A stretch of DNA of 64,000 nucleotides from positions 51,718 to 115,717 of the forward strand of contig NZ_JANIBM010000012.1 of the NCBI RefSeq assembly GCF_024505045.1. Reading direction: 5' to 3'. The notes below the pieces were generated by a model. That model was not told where the DNA came from. It saw only the letters and a program-made list of their open reading frames with translations, and searched no databases. The position numbers and the translations under genes are program-made. Below are positions 1-9,280 of the stretch, in pieces (within the stretch, counting starts at the first letter, position 1; each line of letters starts with the position of its first letter). This DNA is from Methylomonas aurea. Lineage in GTDB: Bacteria; Pseudomonadota; Gammaproteobacteria; Methylococcales; Methylomonadaceae.

Positions 1-1
1 C

Positions 2-1255
2 GCCTTTCCCGGCGCCACCGCGAAGGTTTGTTACCGGCCTGTCGGCGTCGCCGCGGTGATTTCGCCGTGGAATTACCCGTTTCAATTGTCGGTGGCGCCG
101 CTGCTAACCGCCTTGTTCGCCGGCAATGCCGCGATCTTGAAGCCCTCGGAACTCAGCCTGCCGGTCGGCCAACTGATTGTCGATTTGTTCCGACGCCTGG
201 ATTTGCCGCTGGATTTAGTGCAATGGCTGCCTGGCGACGGTTCGGTCGGCGCGCAATTGATCGACGCTGGCCCCGATCTGGTGTTTTTCACCGGCAGTTT
301 GGCGGGCGGCCGCGCGGTGATGCGCCAGGCCGCACAGCATCCGATTCCGGTATTGCTGGAATTGGGCGGCAAGGATGCGATGCTGGTGTTCGCCGATGCC
401 GATTTACCGCGTGCCGCCGCCGCCGCGGTTTACGGCGCGTTCAGCAACAGCGGCCAGGTCTGCGTCTCGGTGGAGCGCCTATACCTGCAACGCCAGTGCC
501 ATGATCAAGTTCTGCAGCGCTTGCTCGAGGCTACCGAGCAACTGCGAGTCGGCGCCGGGGCCGATGCCGAACTGGGGGCGATGGTTTCCGGCCGGCAAAT
601 CGAATTGATCAAGGCGCAGTACGACGATGCGCTGGCGCAAGGCGCCGCAGCCTCCGGACCGTTGGTTTGCGACGGCAACTTCGTCCGGCCGGTGGTGCTA
701 TGGAATGTGCACCACGGCATGCGCCTGATGCGGGAAGAGAGTTTCGGGCCGTTGCTGCCGGTAATGGCATTCGATAGCGAGGCCGATGCGGTAGCACTGG
801 CCAACGACAGCGAGTTCGGTTTGAATGCCTCGGTCTGGAGCCGCGATATCGCTAAAGCCGAACGGGTCGCTCAGCAACTGCAAGTCGGCAACTGGGCCGT
901 CAATGATGTGATCAAGAATATCGGCCATGCCGGCCTGCCGTTCGGCGGCGTCAAACGCAGCGGTTTCGGCCGTTACCACGGCGCGGAAGGCCTGCTGGCG
1001 TTCAGCTACCCGGTGTCGGGGTTGACCAGCCGCAGCCATTTGCCGAAGGAACCCAACTGGTTTCCGTATTCGGCGCAGCATTACCGGGCGTTGCAGGGCT
1101 ATCTCGATTTCGTCCACGGCGGCGGTTCGCTGCGGCAACGCATAAAACGCAACTGGCCGGCCTTGCAGGCGTTTCGCGAGTATTCGGCGTTCGATCTGGC
1201 CCAGCGCTGGCATAACCTGAAATTACTGTTGTCTTGGCATAGGAATTATCGATGA
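2..1255 (+). CDS. ald: Aldehyde dehydrogenase of C30 carotenoid synthesis, 5' end outside window
   Basis: NAD(P)-dependent aldehyde dehydrogenase that probably oxidises the terminal aldehyde of a 4,4'-diapocarotenoid to the acid. The frame is open from base 2, and the ISPWNYPF motif begins at the GTG at 56, so the N-terminus lies upstream of the window and that GTG is internal. Counting from base 56, the catalytic glutamate is E102 in LELGG and the catalytic cysteine C136 in the FSNSGQVC motif; the PFGGVKRSGFGRYHG signature is near the C-terminus. Its stop overlaps the next start (ATGA), so the two genes are co-transcribed. The substrate is inferred from the adjacent carotenoid oxygenase, an arrangement known from Methylomonas. 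Confidence 0.88.
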   Translation, partial: AFPGATAKVCYRPVGVAAVISPWNYPFQLSVAPLLTALFAGNAAILKPSELSLPVGQLIVDLFRRLDLPLDLVQWLPGDGSVGAQLIDAGPDLVFFTGSLAGGRAVMRQAAQHPIPVLLELGGKDAMLVFADADLPRAAAAAVYGAFSNSGQVCVSVERLYLQRQCHDQVLQRLLEATEQLRVGAGADAELGAMVSGRQIELIKAQYDDALAQGAAASGPLVCDGNFVRPVVLWNVHHGMRLMREESFGPLLPVMAFDSEADAVALANDSEFGLNASVWSRDIAKAERVAQQLQVGNWAVNDVIKNIGHAGLPFGGVKRSGFGRYHGAEGLLAFSYPVSGLTSRSHLPKEPNWFPYSAQHYRALQGYLDFVHGGGSLRQRIKRNWPALQAFREYSAFDLAQRWHNLKLLLSWHRNYR

Positions 1256-2754
1256 AGCAAAACCTTGGGAATCAAAAAGTCGTTGTGATCGGTGCCGGTC
1301 TCGGCGGTTTGTCCGCGGCAATCTCGTTAGCCAGCGAAGGCTTTCAGGTACAGCTGCTGGACAAGAACGACAAGGTGGGCGGCAAACTCAATATCATGAC
1401 CCAGGCCGGATTCACCTTCGACCTGGGGCCATCGATTCTGACCATGCCGCACGTGTTCGAGTCCTTGTTCGAGCGGGCCGGCAAACGCATGGCCGATTAC
1501 GTCGCGATCGAAAAAGTCGAACCGCACTGGCGCAATTTCTTCGAAGACGGCACCGTCGTCGACTTGTGCGAAGACCCGGACAACCAGCGCCGGGAGCTGG
1601 ATAAGCTCGGCCCGCAGGTCTACCAAGAATTTCAGCGTTTCATGGCGTATTCGCAAGAACTCACCAAAGAAACCGAAGCCGGTTATTTCGCCAAAGGCTT
1701 GGACGGATTTTGGGAACTGCTGAAATTCTACGGGCCGCTACGCAGTCTGAAATTCGACGTATTCCGCACCATGGACCAAGGCGTCAGGCGTTTTGTCTCG
1801 GATCCGAAACTGGCCGACATTTTGAATTATTTCATCAAGTACGTCGGCTCCTCGCCTTACGATGCACCGGCGTTGATGAATCTGATGCCTTATATCCAGT
1901 ACGGCTACGGTTTGTGGTACGTCAAAGGCGGTATGTACGGTTTGGCACAGGCCATGGAACGACTGGCTTTGGAACTGGGCGTGGCGATACGTTTGAACGC
2001 CGAAGCCGCTGAAATCGAACGCCAAAACGGCCGCGCAACCGGCGTGAGGTTGGCTGAGGGCGAGTTGCTGCCGGCCGACATCGTGGTTTCGAACATGGAA
2101 GTGATCCCGGCGATGCAGAAACTGCTAAACAGTACGCCAGCCGAACTGAAAAAAATGCAGCGCTTCGAACCGAGCTGTTCCGGACTGGTGTTGCATTTGG
2201 GCGTGGACCGGATTTATCCGCAACTGGCCCACCACAATTTCTTTTATTCCGCCGACTCGCGGGCGCATTTCGACGCGGTGTTCCACAGCCACCGATTATC
2301 CGACGACCCCACCATCTACCTGGTCGCACCGTGCAAAACCGACCCGGCGCAGGCCCCGGCCGGTTGCGAAATCATCAAGATTCTGCCGCACATACCGCAT
2401 CTGGACCCGGAGAAACCGTTAACTGCGGACGATTACCGGGCCCTGCGCGAACGGGTATTGCTGAAGCTGGAGCGGATGGGGCTGACCGACCTGCGCCAGC
2501 ATATCGTCACCGAAGAATACTGGACGCCGCTGGATATTGAGGCGCGCTATTACTCCAATCTGGGCTCGATCTACGGCGTCGTGGCCGACCGCAACAAAAA
2601 TCTGGGTTTCAAGGCGCCGCAACGCAGCAGCCAGTTGCCGAATCTGTATTTCGTGGGCGGCAGCGTCAATCCGGGCGGCGGTATGCCGATGGTGACGTTG
2701 TCCGGGCAATTGGTGCGCGACAAAATCCTGGCCGATCTAGGGCTTTCAGCTTAG
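1252..2754 (+). CDS. crtNb: Diapocarotenoid oxygenase (CrtP/CrtNb type)
   Basis: FAD-dependent enzyme of the phytoene-desaturase superfamily, 500 residues. It begins with the dinucleotide-binding motif VVVIGAGLGGLSAA and ends with the family signature YFVGGSVNPGGGMPMVTLSG. Several internal stretches (FDLGPSILTMPHVFESLF, YFIKYVGSS.YDAPA, DDPTIYLV, KILPHIPHL) match what I recall of staphylococcal CrtP, rather than CrtN desaturases. The likely reaction is therefore oxidation of the terminal methyl groups of a 4,4'-diapocarotene to aldehydes, feeding the overlapping aldehyde dehydrogenase. I cannot exclude residual desaturase activity. The upstream synthase and desaturase are not in the window. 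Confidence 0.88.
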   Translation: MKQNLGNQKVVVIGAGLGGLSAAISLASEGFQVQLLDKNDKVGGKLNIMTQAGFTFDLGPSILTMPHVFESLFERAGKRMADYVAIEKVEPHWRNFFEDGTVVDLCEDPDNQRRELDKLGPQVYQEFQRFMAYSQELTKETEAGYFAKGLDGFWELLKFYGPLRSLKFDVFRTMDQGVRRFVSDPKLADILNYFIKYVGSSPYDAPALMNLMPYIQYGYGLWYVKGGMYGLAQAMERLALELGVAIRLNAEAAEIERQNGRATGVRLAEGELLPADIVVSNMEVIPAMQKLLNSTPAELKKMQRFEPSCSGLVLHLGVDRIYPQLAHHNFFYSADSRAHFDAVFHSHRLSDDPTIYLVAPCKTDPAQAPAGCEIIKILPHIPHLDPEKPLTADDYRALRERVLLKLERMGLTDLRQHIVTEEYWTPLDIEARYYSNLGSIYGVVADRNKNLGFKAPQRSSQLPNLYFVGGSVNPGGGMPMVTLSGQLVRDKILADLGLSA

Positions 2755-2843
2755 CCGGGCATCGGGCTAAAATGCGCTGCGGGCCGGTTCTGGTTGCCGG
2801 CTCGGAACATAGTCCAGCGTGCCGCAACTGTATCGAGCGTTTT

Positions 2844-3248
2844 ATGATTTTGTTTTTCAAGGATATTCCGGTCAATTCCCGCCCCAACGAACTGTATAAG
2901 CTGATCGCGTCGGCCGGCGGCGAAGCAGACAGCGGCGAGGTGTTGAAAGCCGAGGTCATGGTAATCCGCGACAGGTTCACCAATGTGCTGGAGCACCACG
3001 GTCTGGCCATGCTCGATTCCGAGGAGTCGGGCCTCAGAGCGATAGAGCGTTTAAACGGCAAAGCCTTCAACGGCCGCGAAATCGCGGTGCGACCCTACAA
3101 TTTTCGCGACGATCTGAACGACCGCCGCCGCGCTACCGACGACCAAGTGGCAGAGGAACACAGGCAGCGGGAACGCCGCCGCGGCGACCGGATCGAAATT
3201 TTCATCGATTTATCCAATATTTTTTTCGCCGCCGACCCTTTGGTTTAG
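2844..3248 (+). CDS. RRM-type RNA-binding protein
   Basis: A 134-residue protein with one RNA-recognition-motif-like fold at about residues 1-85. It shows a first strand MILFFKDIPV, a central strand with GLAMLDSEESGLRAIERLNG, and the closing NGREIAVRPYNFRDD. The C-terminal third is highly charged (RQRERRRGDR) and ends in a hydrophobic segment. The frame is open from 2772, but the ATG at 2844 starts exactly at the first RRM strand, so I chose it; no strong Shine-Dalgarno is visible. It lies 89 bases after the carotenoid oxygenase on the same strand. Function beyond RNA binding is unknown. Confidence 0.62.
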   Translation: MILFFKDIPVNSRPNELYKLIASAGGEADSGEVLKAEVMVIRDRFTNVLEHHGLAMLDSEESGLRAIERLNGKAFNGREIAVRPYNFRDDLNDRRRATDDQVAEEHRQRERRRGDRIEIFIDLSNIFFAADPLV

Positions 3249-3271
3249 CGTTCAGGCGAACCGGTCTCCGT

Positions 3272-4405
3272 TCAGGCGTGCTTGGCTTGGCACAGCAAAT
3301 TGCTGTTGGATTCTGCGCTGTGCGCCATTTTTTCCAAGTTCGACAATACCTGCATGCTGGCCTCCTCCATGTTGCCGACCTCGCGCAGCATGGTTTCTAC
3401 CTCGCCGGCGGCGTGAGCTTTCAGGGCGTTGATCGCGCTGGCGTGTACGCCGATATGGGGTTGTTCGATGTCGTGATAACCGGGCAATTGCGAAAAACAG
3501 GCCTTGCCCTCGCCGTGGTAGTACCATTTCCCCAAGCGACATTCGGTGTGCTGAGCGAAATCGTGCACCGATTTTTGCGATAAATGGAACAACACTTTGT
3601 ACAGTTCGAACTTGTAAATCAGGTGGTCCAGTTTCGCCAGTTCACAAAAGCTGCGCAACGACGATGCCGCCACCACTTTTTCCATCGTTACCGAAAAGTC
3701 GAGCAATTCGCGCATCGTGCCGGTGGCGCGCTGGCCGTCCTCGCTGAAGCTGCGCGACTGCTCCGCCAGCGAATTCATCTGGTCGCGGGTGCCGCCGCTG
3801 GCGACCCTGATCGATTCGGCGAGTTTGGCGATTTTATTGGTGGCTTCGGCGGTTCTTTGCGCCAGGGTCCGCACTTCGTCGGCCACCACGGCAAAACCGC
3901 GACCCTGTTCGCCGGCACGGGCCGATTCGATCGATGCGTTTAAGGCCAGTAAGTTGGTTTGGTCGGCGATATCGTGGATCAGCTTGACCACGCCGATGAT
4001 TTCCCGCGAGCTTTGGTCCAGTGATCCGGCCTGCTGCGCGGCGGAACTGGAGGCGTCGGCCAGGTTGGCCAGGTTTTTCGAAATGCGTTCGATGGCGTTG
4101 CTGCTGTCCAGCGAGATACCTTGCGCCTCGACGGCATTGTCTTTTTCGTCGCGCAGGCGGTTGGCCAGCGTCAGCAAGCTGGCCTGCATCGTCACCAGCG
4201 ACTGGCCGAAATTCTGTAAATGGCGCACGGTGCCGTTCTGGCTGTGCAATTGCTGCTGCAGGGTTGCGTTGGCGTTATCGGCCGACTGCAAACGCCTGCG
4301 CAGTTGCTCGAGTTCGCTGTTTTGCTGTTCCATGCGCTGTTCCGCTTTAGCCAGTTTTTGTTGTAATTCTTCTATTTCGCGTTTGCGGCTGAATATTGAG
4401 AACAT
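3272..4405 (-). CDS. Soluble chemoreceptor with C-terminal zinc-binding CZB domain
   Basis: Cytoplasmic methyl-accepting chemotaxis-type protein of 377 residues without a transmembrane segment. An N-terminal coiled coil (about 8-60) precedes the signalling region, whose hairpin tip is [19 protein letters not shown] (about 166-184). The C-terminus is a CZB (chemoreceptor zinc-binding) domain with candidate ligands H261 in LDH, C289 in [10 protein letters not shown], and H317 and H321 in the PHIGVH stretch. CZB proteins sense zinc or oxidants such as hypochlorite in other bacteria. It stands alone here, convergent with the RRM gene, so its partners lie elsewhere. Confidence 0.9.
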   Translation of the reverse strand: MFSIFSRKREIEELQQKLAKAEQRMEQQNSELEQLRRRLQSADNANATLQQQLHSQNGTVRHLQNFGQSLVTMQASLLTLANRLRDEKDNAVEAQGISLDSSNAIERISKNLANLADASSSAAQQAGSLDQSSREIIGVVKLIHDIADQTNLLALNASIESARAGEQGRGFAVVADEVRTLAQRTAEATNKIAKLAESIRVASGGTRDQMNSLAEQSRSFSEDGQRATGTMRELLDFSVTMEKVVAASSLRSFCELAKLDHLIYKFELYKVLFHLSQKSVHDFAQHTECRLGKWYYHGEGKACFSQLPGYHDIEQPHIGVHASAINALKAHAAGEVETMLREVGNMEEASMQVLSNLEKMAHSAESNSNLLCQAKHA

Positions 4406-4661
4406 AATTCGGGTGAGAGTGATAAAAGTCTGAGTTACGCTAGCAAATGGGTTTGATCGAGCAGTCGCGGCGGCTCGTCGTTATCCTCCATTATCGGCTA
4501 CCCGGCCACTTTCTGCAGCCGGCGCTACGGCCAAGGCCGGGTGTTTTGCCGCCAAGTTCCGTTTTTTCGGCGACGGCTAACGGTGCGGGGCGGTTAGGTT
4601 TACCGGCCCCAGCCGGCAAACGAGATGCAAGTGCTTGCCCGGTCGGGAGCAAAGCCGGCAT

Positions 4662-7073
4662 TCAGTGTGACAGGCAATCTTGGATCGCCATTTTTGCCGC
4701 TTTCCGCGCCGGGAAATACGACGCCGCAGCCGCCAACACCAGAATCAAGCCCAGCCAATAGCCGGCCGCTGCGATGTCGAAACGATAGTCCAGACTCAAA
4801 CCGAGCATGGTTTCGCCGAGGCGTTTGGCCAGCGGTGCGCCGGCCCGATACGCCAGCGGTACGCTGACCAACCAGGCCAGAATGCCGTGGAACAGGCCTT
4901 CCAGCATGAACAGCCGAGAAAGGGTCGGCGACGGTGCACCGATGGCCCTCAATACGCCGATTTCCCGACTGCGTTGCAGTACGCCGATCGCCAGCGTACC
5001 GGAAAGGCCGATGCCGCCGACCGCAGCCAGCATGACGGCCAGACCGGATAAGGCGCCGATCACCGGTCGAAATTGGTTGCGGGAGAAGTCGCGCTGTTCC
5101 AGCAGCCCTTGCGTGTTGTAAACGTCCGCTACGGCGCCGCGTTTTTGCAGCAACTCGCCGAGCCTTTGCAGTCGGTTGGCTTCGTCCTCCCGAGTCCCGG
5201 CCGGCGTAGCGACCAGCGCCAATGATGCGAAACCGCCGCCAACCGCTTTTTCGATGGTCTCCAGCGGGGCGTAGACCGGTTCCACGGCGTATTGGCTCCC
5301 GGCCAGCCAGCGGTACAAACCCACGACCTGCCAAGTTTGCCTGTATCGGCCGATCGCCGCTTCGACCATGTCGCCGGTTTTGATGCCGTTCAAGGCCGCG
5401 GTTTCGGCATTCATCACCAGTACATCCCGGCCGGCGTCGTCGGCTTGCAGCCAGCGGCCGCTCTCGATTCGGGGGCGATAGAACGCGCTGCCGGCCGGCA
5501 GCGCGAGCAATTGCAGGCCCAGGCTGCCTTTTTGGCGGAAAACGCCCTGGTCGCGGCCGAGTTCCAGCGGCAGGCGGCGCCAAGTCTCGACGGCGTAGGC
5601 CGGATCGGCCGCTTTTATCGCTTCCTGCAGCATTTGCTTGGGTTGGTCGCTGGCGAAGCCCAATTTCAGGGAGTATCGGCTGCGGGCCATTTCGTTGTCC
5701 AAGGTCAGGTTGACTGAAGCGATCAGGCTCATCAGACTCAGGAAAGCGATGCCGGCCACGACCAGTACGATTTGCGTCAACAGTAGCCGGGTTTTGCGGC
5801 GAAACAGATTGCCGAGCGCCGCGGCGTAAACGGTAGGCAACCAACGGCCGGCCAGACCTTGCAACCAGACGTCTAGCCGGTAAGTGCCAAAATCCGCGGC
5901 CAAGCCGTAGCTGGCGATCGCAGCGCGTACCGTCATCGTCGTCCCGCGCCATACCGGCCCGGCTGCGGCCAACAACGGCACCAGCAAGCCGCCGGCGACC
6001 AGATACGACAGAGCTCGGTAGGGGAGTTCGAATCCGCCGCAATCTATATTGAAAATAGCCAGCAGCCGGCATGAAGCGAGATGAGCGGCCAGCGCCGCGG
6101 GCGGCGCGGCGAACAGGATGGCGACAAGCGCCAGCAGCAAGGTTTCGCTCAGATACAACACGGCGATGGCGAGACTACCGCCGCCGACCGCCTTCATCAC
6201 GCCGATCTGGTCGGTTTGTTGGGTGAGGTGCGCCGACACAGTGTTGACGATCAGGCTGGCGGACAACGCCAACGCCGCCAAGGCCATGATTTCCAGGACG
6301 CCGTTGATGCCAGCGAGAAACGGCCGGCCCCAGTGCCGATCGGGGTCCTGGAATAAAGTGGCGTTGGCGGCGATTCCACGTTCGGCGAGCAGGGCGCGGA
6401 TTTGCAATGCGGCAACCCGGGCCTTGTCCTCGCTGTAAGGTTGGCGGATTTGCACCAACAGTTGGCGAAAACGGTGCGGATCGATGCCGAATCGTTCGGC
6501 TTCTGTGGCACTGCCGAAAAACACGGTCTGGCCGCCGAATTTGGGTGGTTTGACGAAGGGATGGCGGATTATGCCGTCCAGCGGGAAGCTGAGCTCCCCG
6601 CGCTCGGTTTGCAATTGTACGTTGCCACCAAGGCCGAGGCCGGTGTTTTGTGCCGACAGGTTTTCGATGGCGAGTTTGCCCGATACAGGCCAGTCGCCGG
6701 CAACCAAAGCGGATCTGTCGTATAGCTGACGGGCGTAATCGGTTCTGACGATCAGGCTGCCGCTTTGCCAAGCGGCGTCCGGCGTCGGGCGGAACCGCAC
6801 CGCCACCGGATTCAGCCCTTCGACGCCGGCGATGTCCGGCAGCGCTGCAATTTGCTCCAGTAGCGCCGAGTCGGCAGCGTTACGCAATAGGATATTGATA
6901 TGCGAAGGTTGCGACAAGCGGTGGGCGGCATCCATTTTCGCCAGCAATAAATCGATCATGCCGAATATGGTGCCGACGCCAAACAAGCCGATGGCGATGC
7001 TGGCGACCGCCAGCAGGCTGCGGCCTTTATGGCGCCATAAATCGGCGCGGAATTTGTAGGTCAGCGCGCTCAA
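4662..7073 (-). CDS. ABC transporter permease, FtsX/MacB-like
   Basis: Inner-membrane permease of 803 residues. One FtsX-like half runs over about 1-390, starting with a transmembrane helix (LLAVASIAIGLFGVGTIFGM) and a large extracytoplasmic loop. The second half ends in three helices and PARKAAKMAIQDCL. This duplicated architecture is typical of permeases working with LolD/MacB-like ATPases on lipoproteins, peptides or lipids. Its start overlaps the stop of the upstream ATPase gene by four bases, so translation is coupled. The substrate cannot be read from the sequence. The 256 bases between its stop and the chemoreceptor start hold no supported gene. Confidence 0.88.
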   Translation of the reverse strand: MSALTYKFRADLWRHKGRSLLAVASIAIGLFGVGTIFGMIDLLLAKMDAAHRLSQPSHINILLRNAADSALLEQIAALPDIAGVEGLNPVAVRFRPTPDAAWQSGSLIVRTDYARQLYDRSALVAGDWPVSGKLAIENLSAQNTGLGLGGNVQLQTERGELSFPLDGIIRHPFVKPPKFGGQTVFFGSATEAERFGIDPHRFRQLLVQIRQPYSEDKARVAALQIRALLAERGIAANATLFQDPDRHWGRPFLAGINGVLEIMALAALALSASLIVNTVSAHLTQQTDQIGVMKAVGGGSLAIAVLYLSETLLLALVAILFAAPPAALAAHLASCRLLAIFNIDCGGFELPYRALSYLVAGGLLVPLLAAAGPVWRGTTMTVRAAIASYGLAADFGTYRLDVWLQGLAGRWLPTVYAAALGNLFRRKTRLLLTQIVLVVAGIAFLSLMSLIASVNLTLDNEMARSRYSLKLGFASDQPKQMLQEAIKAADPAYAVETWRRLPLELGRDQGVFRQKGSLGLQLLALPAGSAFYRPRIESGRWLQADDAGRDVLVMNAETAALNGIKTGDMVEAAIGRYRQTWQVVGLYRWLAGSQYAVEPVYAPLETIEKAVGGGFASLALVATPAGTREDEANRLQRLGELLQKRGAVADVYNTQGLLEQRDFSRNQFRPVIGALSGLAVMLAAVGGIGLSGTLAIGVLQRSREIGVLRAIGAPSPTLSRLFMLEGLFHGILAWLVSVPLAYRAGAPLAKRLGETMLGLSLDYRFDIAAAGYWLGLILVLAAAASYFPARKAAKMAIQDCLSH

Positions 7074-7765
7074 GCCGGTGCCCAGTGGCTGTCGGCGTAA
7101 AGCCGGCCGTCGCGGATTTCCAGTTTGCGGCTGGCGGCATCGGCCAGCGCCTCGTTGTGGGTGACCATCAGCAGGGTTTTGCCGCGGTCGCGCAGATGAC
7201 TGAACAAATCGAACACCGCGTCGGCGCTGGCGCTGTCCAGATTGCCGGTCGGTTCGTCGGCGACGATCAACGGCGGATCGTTGGCCAGGGCGCGGGCGAT
7301 GGCGGCCCGTTGCTGTTGGCCGCCGGATACCTGGCTCGGCAGGCGGTCGGCTGCGCCGCTCAAGCCGACGCTGTCCAGTAATTGCAGCGCCCGCTCGCGG
7401 CGTTGCGTTTTGCCCAATCGGCCGAGGAAGTCCATCGGCAGAATCACGTTTTGCAGCAGGCTTAGCGCCGGTAGCAGTTGGAAGAACTGAAACACGATGC
7501 CGACATACTCGCCGCGCCAGCGTGTCAGCCGTCCGTTACTGAGGTTTTGCAGGGCGTGGCCGGCGACGACGATTTCGCCGCGGCTGGGGTGGTCGATGCC
7601 GGCGATCAGATTCAATAGCGTGGATTTACCGTTGCCGGACGGCCCGACAATCGCGACGAATTCGCCGGCGGCAATGCGTAAATCGATGCCGTGTAACACC
7701 GTTTGCCGGCCGCCGGCTTGCGGATAATCCTTGTAGACCTGGTTCAGTTCGATAATGGGCTGCAT
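7070..7765 (-). CDS. ABC transporter ATP-binding protein, LolD/MacB family
   Basis: ATPase of 231 residues pairing with the downstream FtsX-like permease. It carries Walker A GPSGNGKS, the ABC signature [15 protein letters not shown] and Walker [15 protein letters not shown], followed by the H-loop [10 protein letters not shown]. The frame is open upstream to 7972, but that extension is proline/arginine-rich, has no ABC character and overlaps the divergent methyltransferase gene, so I use the ATG at 7765 ([14 protein letters not shown]). The promoter must lie in the short divergent gap before 7823. Confidence 0.93.
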   Translation of the reverse strand: MQPIIELNQVYKDYPQAGGRQTVLHGIDLRIAAGEFVAIVGPSGNGKSTLLNLIAGIDHPSRGEIVVAGHALQNLSNGRLTRWRGEYVGIVFQFFQLLPALSLLQNVILPMDFLGRLGKTQRRERALQLLDSVGLSGAADRLPSQVSGGQQQRAAIARALANDPPLIVADEPTGNLDSASADAVFDLFSHLRDRGKTLLMVTHNEALADAASRKLEIRDGRLYADSHWAPA

Positions 7766-7822
7766 GGCGCTCGGCAAATTGGGGTATGTTACACGAGGTA
7801 ACGAGACGCGAGGCAAAGGATT

Positions 7823-8422
7823 ATGCCGCCAGCCGGAGGAGGGCAAGCAGTGACGTGGGTGAGGGTTTTTTGGTTTTTGGTTTGTCTGGTTTGGGTCGGC
7901 GCCGAGATTGGTCTGGCTCGACGCCGGAGTTCGGCGGATAGCGAAATCGCCTTCGCCGAACGCCATTCGCAACGCCGGCTATGGCTGATGATTACGCTCG
8001 GGCTGATATTGGCGCTGCTGTTCAAACAATTGGCGTTGTTGCCAATTCCGCTGGCCTATCTGCCGCGGCAAATATTGGCCTTGGCGATCTTTGCCGGCGG
8101 CTTGTATCTGCGTTATGCGGCGGTGATCGGTTTGGGCCGGTTTTTTACGACCCATGTGGCGATTTTGAATGGGCACCGCTTGATCGAGGACGGGCCCTAT
8201 CGTTTGTTGCGGCATCCGGCCTATACCGGCCTGTTAATGGCGTTGGCCGCAGCCGGATTGGCAATGGGCGATGGTTTGGCGCTGTGCAGTTTATTGCTGT
8301 GTTCGGGCTGGGCCGTGGCAAACCGGATAAAAATTGAGGAACGCATGCTGGAACAAGAATTCGGCGATTCTTATCTTGTTTACCGGAAGCGTCGTTGGCG
8401 CTTGCTGCCATGGTTTTACTGA
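7823..8422 (+). CDS. Membrane methyltransferase of the isoprenylcysteine carboxyl methyltransferase-like family
   Basis: A 199-residue integral membrane protein with about four or five hydrophobic helices. The C-terminal signature has GPYRLLRHPAYTG followed by RIKIEERMLEQEFGDSYLVYRKR, the S-adenosylmethionine-binding pattern of the ICMT/PEMT superfamily. Such bacterial proteins methylate lipids or small hydrophobic acceptors; the substrate is unknown here. AAAGGA lies just before the ATG. It is divergent from the ABC ATPase gene. Confidence 0.82.
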   Translation: MPPAGGGQAVTWVRVFWFLVCLVWVGAEIGLARRRSSADSEIAFAERHSQRRLWLMITLGLILALLFKQLALLPIPLAYLPRQILALAIFAGGLYLRYAAVIGLGRFFTTHVAILNGHRLIEDGPYRLLRHPAYTGLLMALAAAGLAMGDGLALCSLLLCSGWAVANRIKIEERMLEQEFGDSYLVYRKRRWRLLPWFY

Positions 8423-8488
8423 AACAGGTTGCAGGTTTTACGATGTTTATCGGTTTTTGTTTATAAGGCCATGGCACCGGGCAAAGGT

Positions 8489-9024
8489 ATGCTCAAGGGT
8501 TGGCTGACGAGTTTGCTGGCGCTGCCGGCGTTCGGCCAAGCTTGCCTTGCCGACGGCCAATGGCACGGCCAATTGGTCGTGGCTAGCGATTACCTATGCC
8601 GGGGCTATTCCAAAAACCGGGGCACTCCGTTAGTTCAGGGCCGACTCGATTACCAGGATGCGAGCGGTTGGTTCGCCGGCGCGGGCGTTTCTCAAGCCAG
8701 TTTCGACGACCGCCACTATAAAAATTACGCCGATGCCGAAATCAAACCTTATCTGGGTTGGAGTCTGCCGCTCGCTGCCGGCTGGCGCGGCGAGGTCATG
8801 GCGGCCGGGTATATTTTCGACGGCAAAATATTCGGTAAAGCGGCCGATTACGCCGAGTTCTCCCAGCATATCGGGATTGGCTGATATCGTCCGTGCGGCT
8901 ATTACGGTAACTCGGGGTGGCGCGAGCGCATCGCCCTGGAATTGCAGCTGTCGGATCTCATAATTAACGAAATGGTGTACCGCTTGATCGACGGGTCTCG
9001 ACCCCAAGCGGACGTCAGCACTTA
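8489..9024 (+). pseudogene. Broken outer-membrane protein gene, TIGR02001-like
   Basis: A signal peptide (LTSLLALPAFGQACLA) is followed by strand-like segments including LVVASDYLCRGYSKNRG and PYLGWSLPLAAGWRGEV, the pattern of the TIGR02001 family of periplasmic/outer-membrane proteins. The frame stops at a TGA at 8882-8884. The same frame then continues with plausible coding (YYGNSGWRERIALELQLSD) to a TAA at 9022. Full family members are, from memory, well over 200 residues, so this copy seems to carry a nonsense codon and to have lost its end. It lies at the left edge of a compositionally different block. A naturally short 130-150-residue protein is the alternative. Confidence 0.55.
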
Positions 9025-9204
9025 AAATCGAGTGACCGCTGATTGCCCATGAACAGTCTTTGAACAAAAATATCTCCAGGTCTTTAGCTTCTGTAAAACG
9101 TCAAAGGACAGCCAGAGTTCTGCCTTAGACCGGGGATTTTGTTAGATGACGTTTTCCCGAAGAAAGATTTGAACAGACGAGTCGCAGTCTAAATCAGCAG
9201 TGTC

Positions 9205-9269
9205 AGGAGGTATATTTTGTGAAAAACCTAGATTAATTGAGAATAAGTTCATTCTTAAGCATACCTCCT
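9205..9269 (+). promoter_or_regulatory. Inverted repeat sequestering a consensus Shine-Dalgarno, with tiny leader frame
   Basis: AGGAGGTAT (9205-9213) and its exact complement ATACCTCCT (9261-9269) form a 9-bp stem with a 47-base A/T-rich loop. The left arm is a perfect Shine-Dalgarno eight bases before GTG AAA AAC CTA GAT TAA (9219-9236), a five-codon frame. The structure ends 11 bases before the large glycosidase start. It could control translation of the glycosidase or mark an element boundary; the rest of 9025-9280 shows no gene. Confidence 0.4.
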
Positions 9270-9280
9270 CTTGATGCCCA

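Noticed and set aside
4600..6072. 490-residue frame overlapping the ABC permease in another frame
   Set aside because: Arg/Gly/Pro-rich shadow translation; the permease frame carries clear FtsX-like helices.
7766..7972. N-terminal extension of the ABC ATPase
   Set aside because: Proline/arginine-rich and overlapping the divergent methyltransferase start; the canonical domain starts at 7765.
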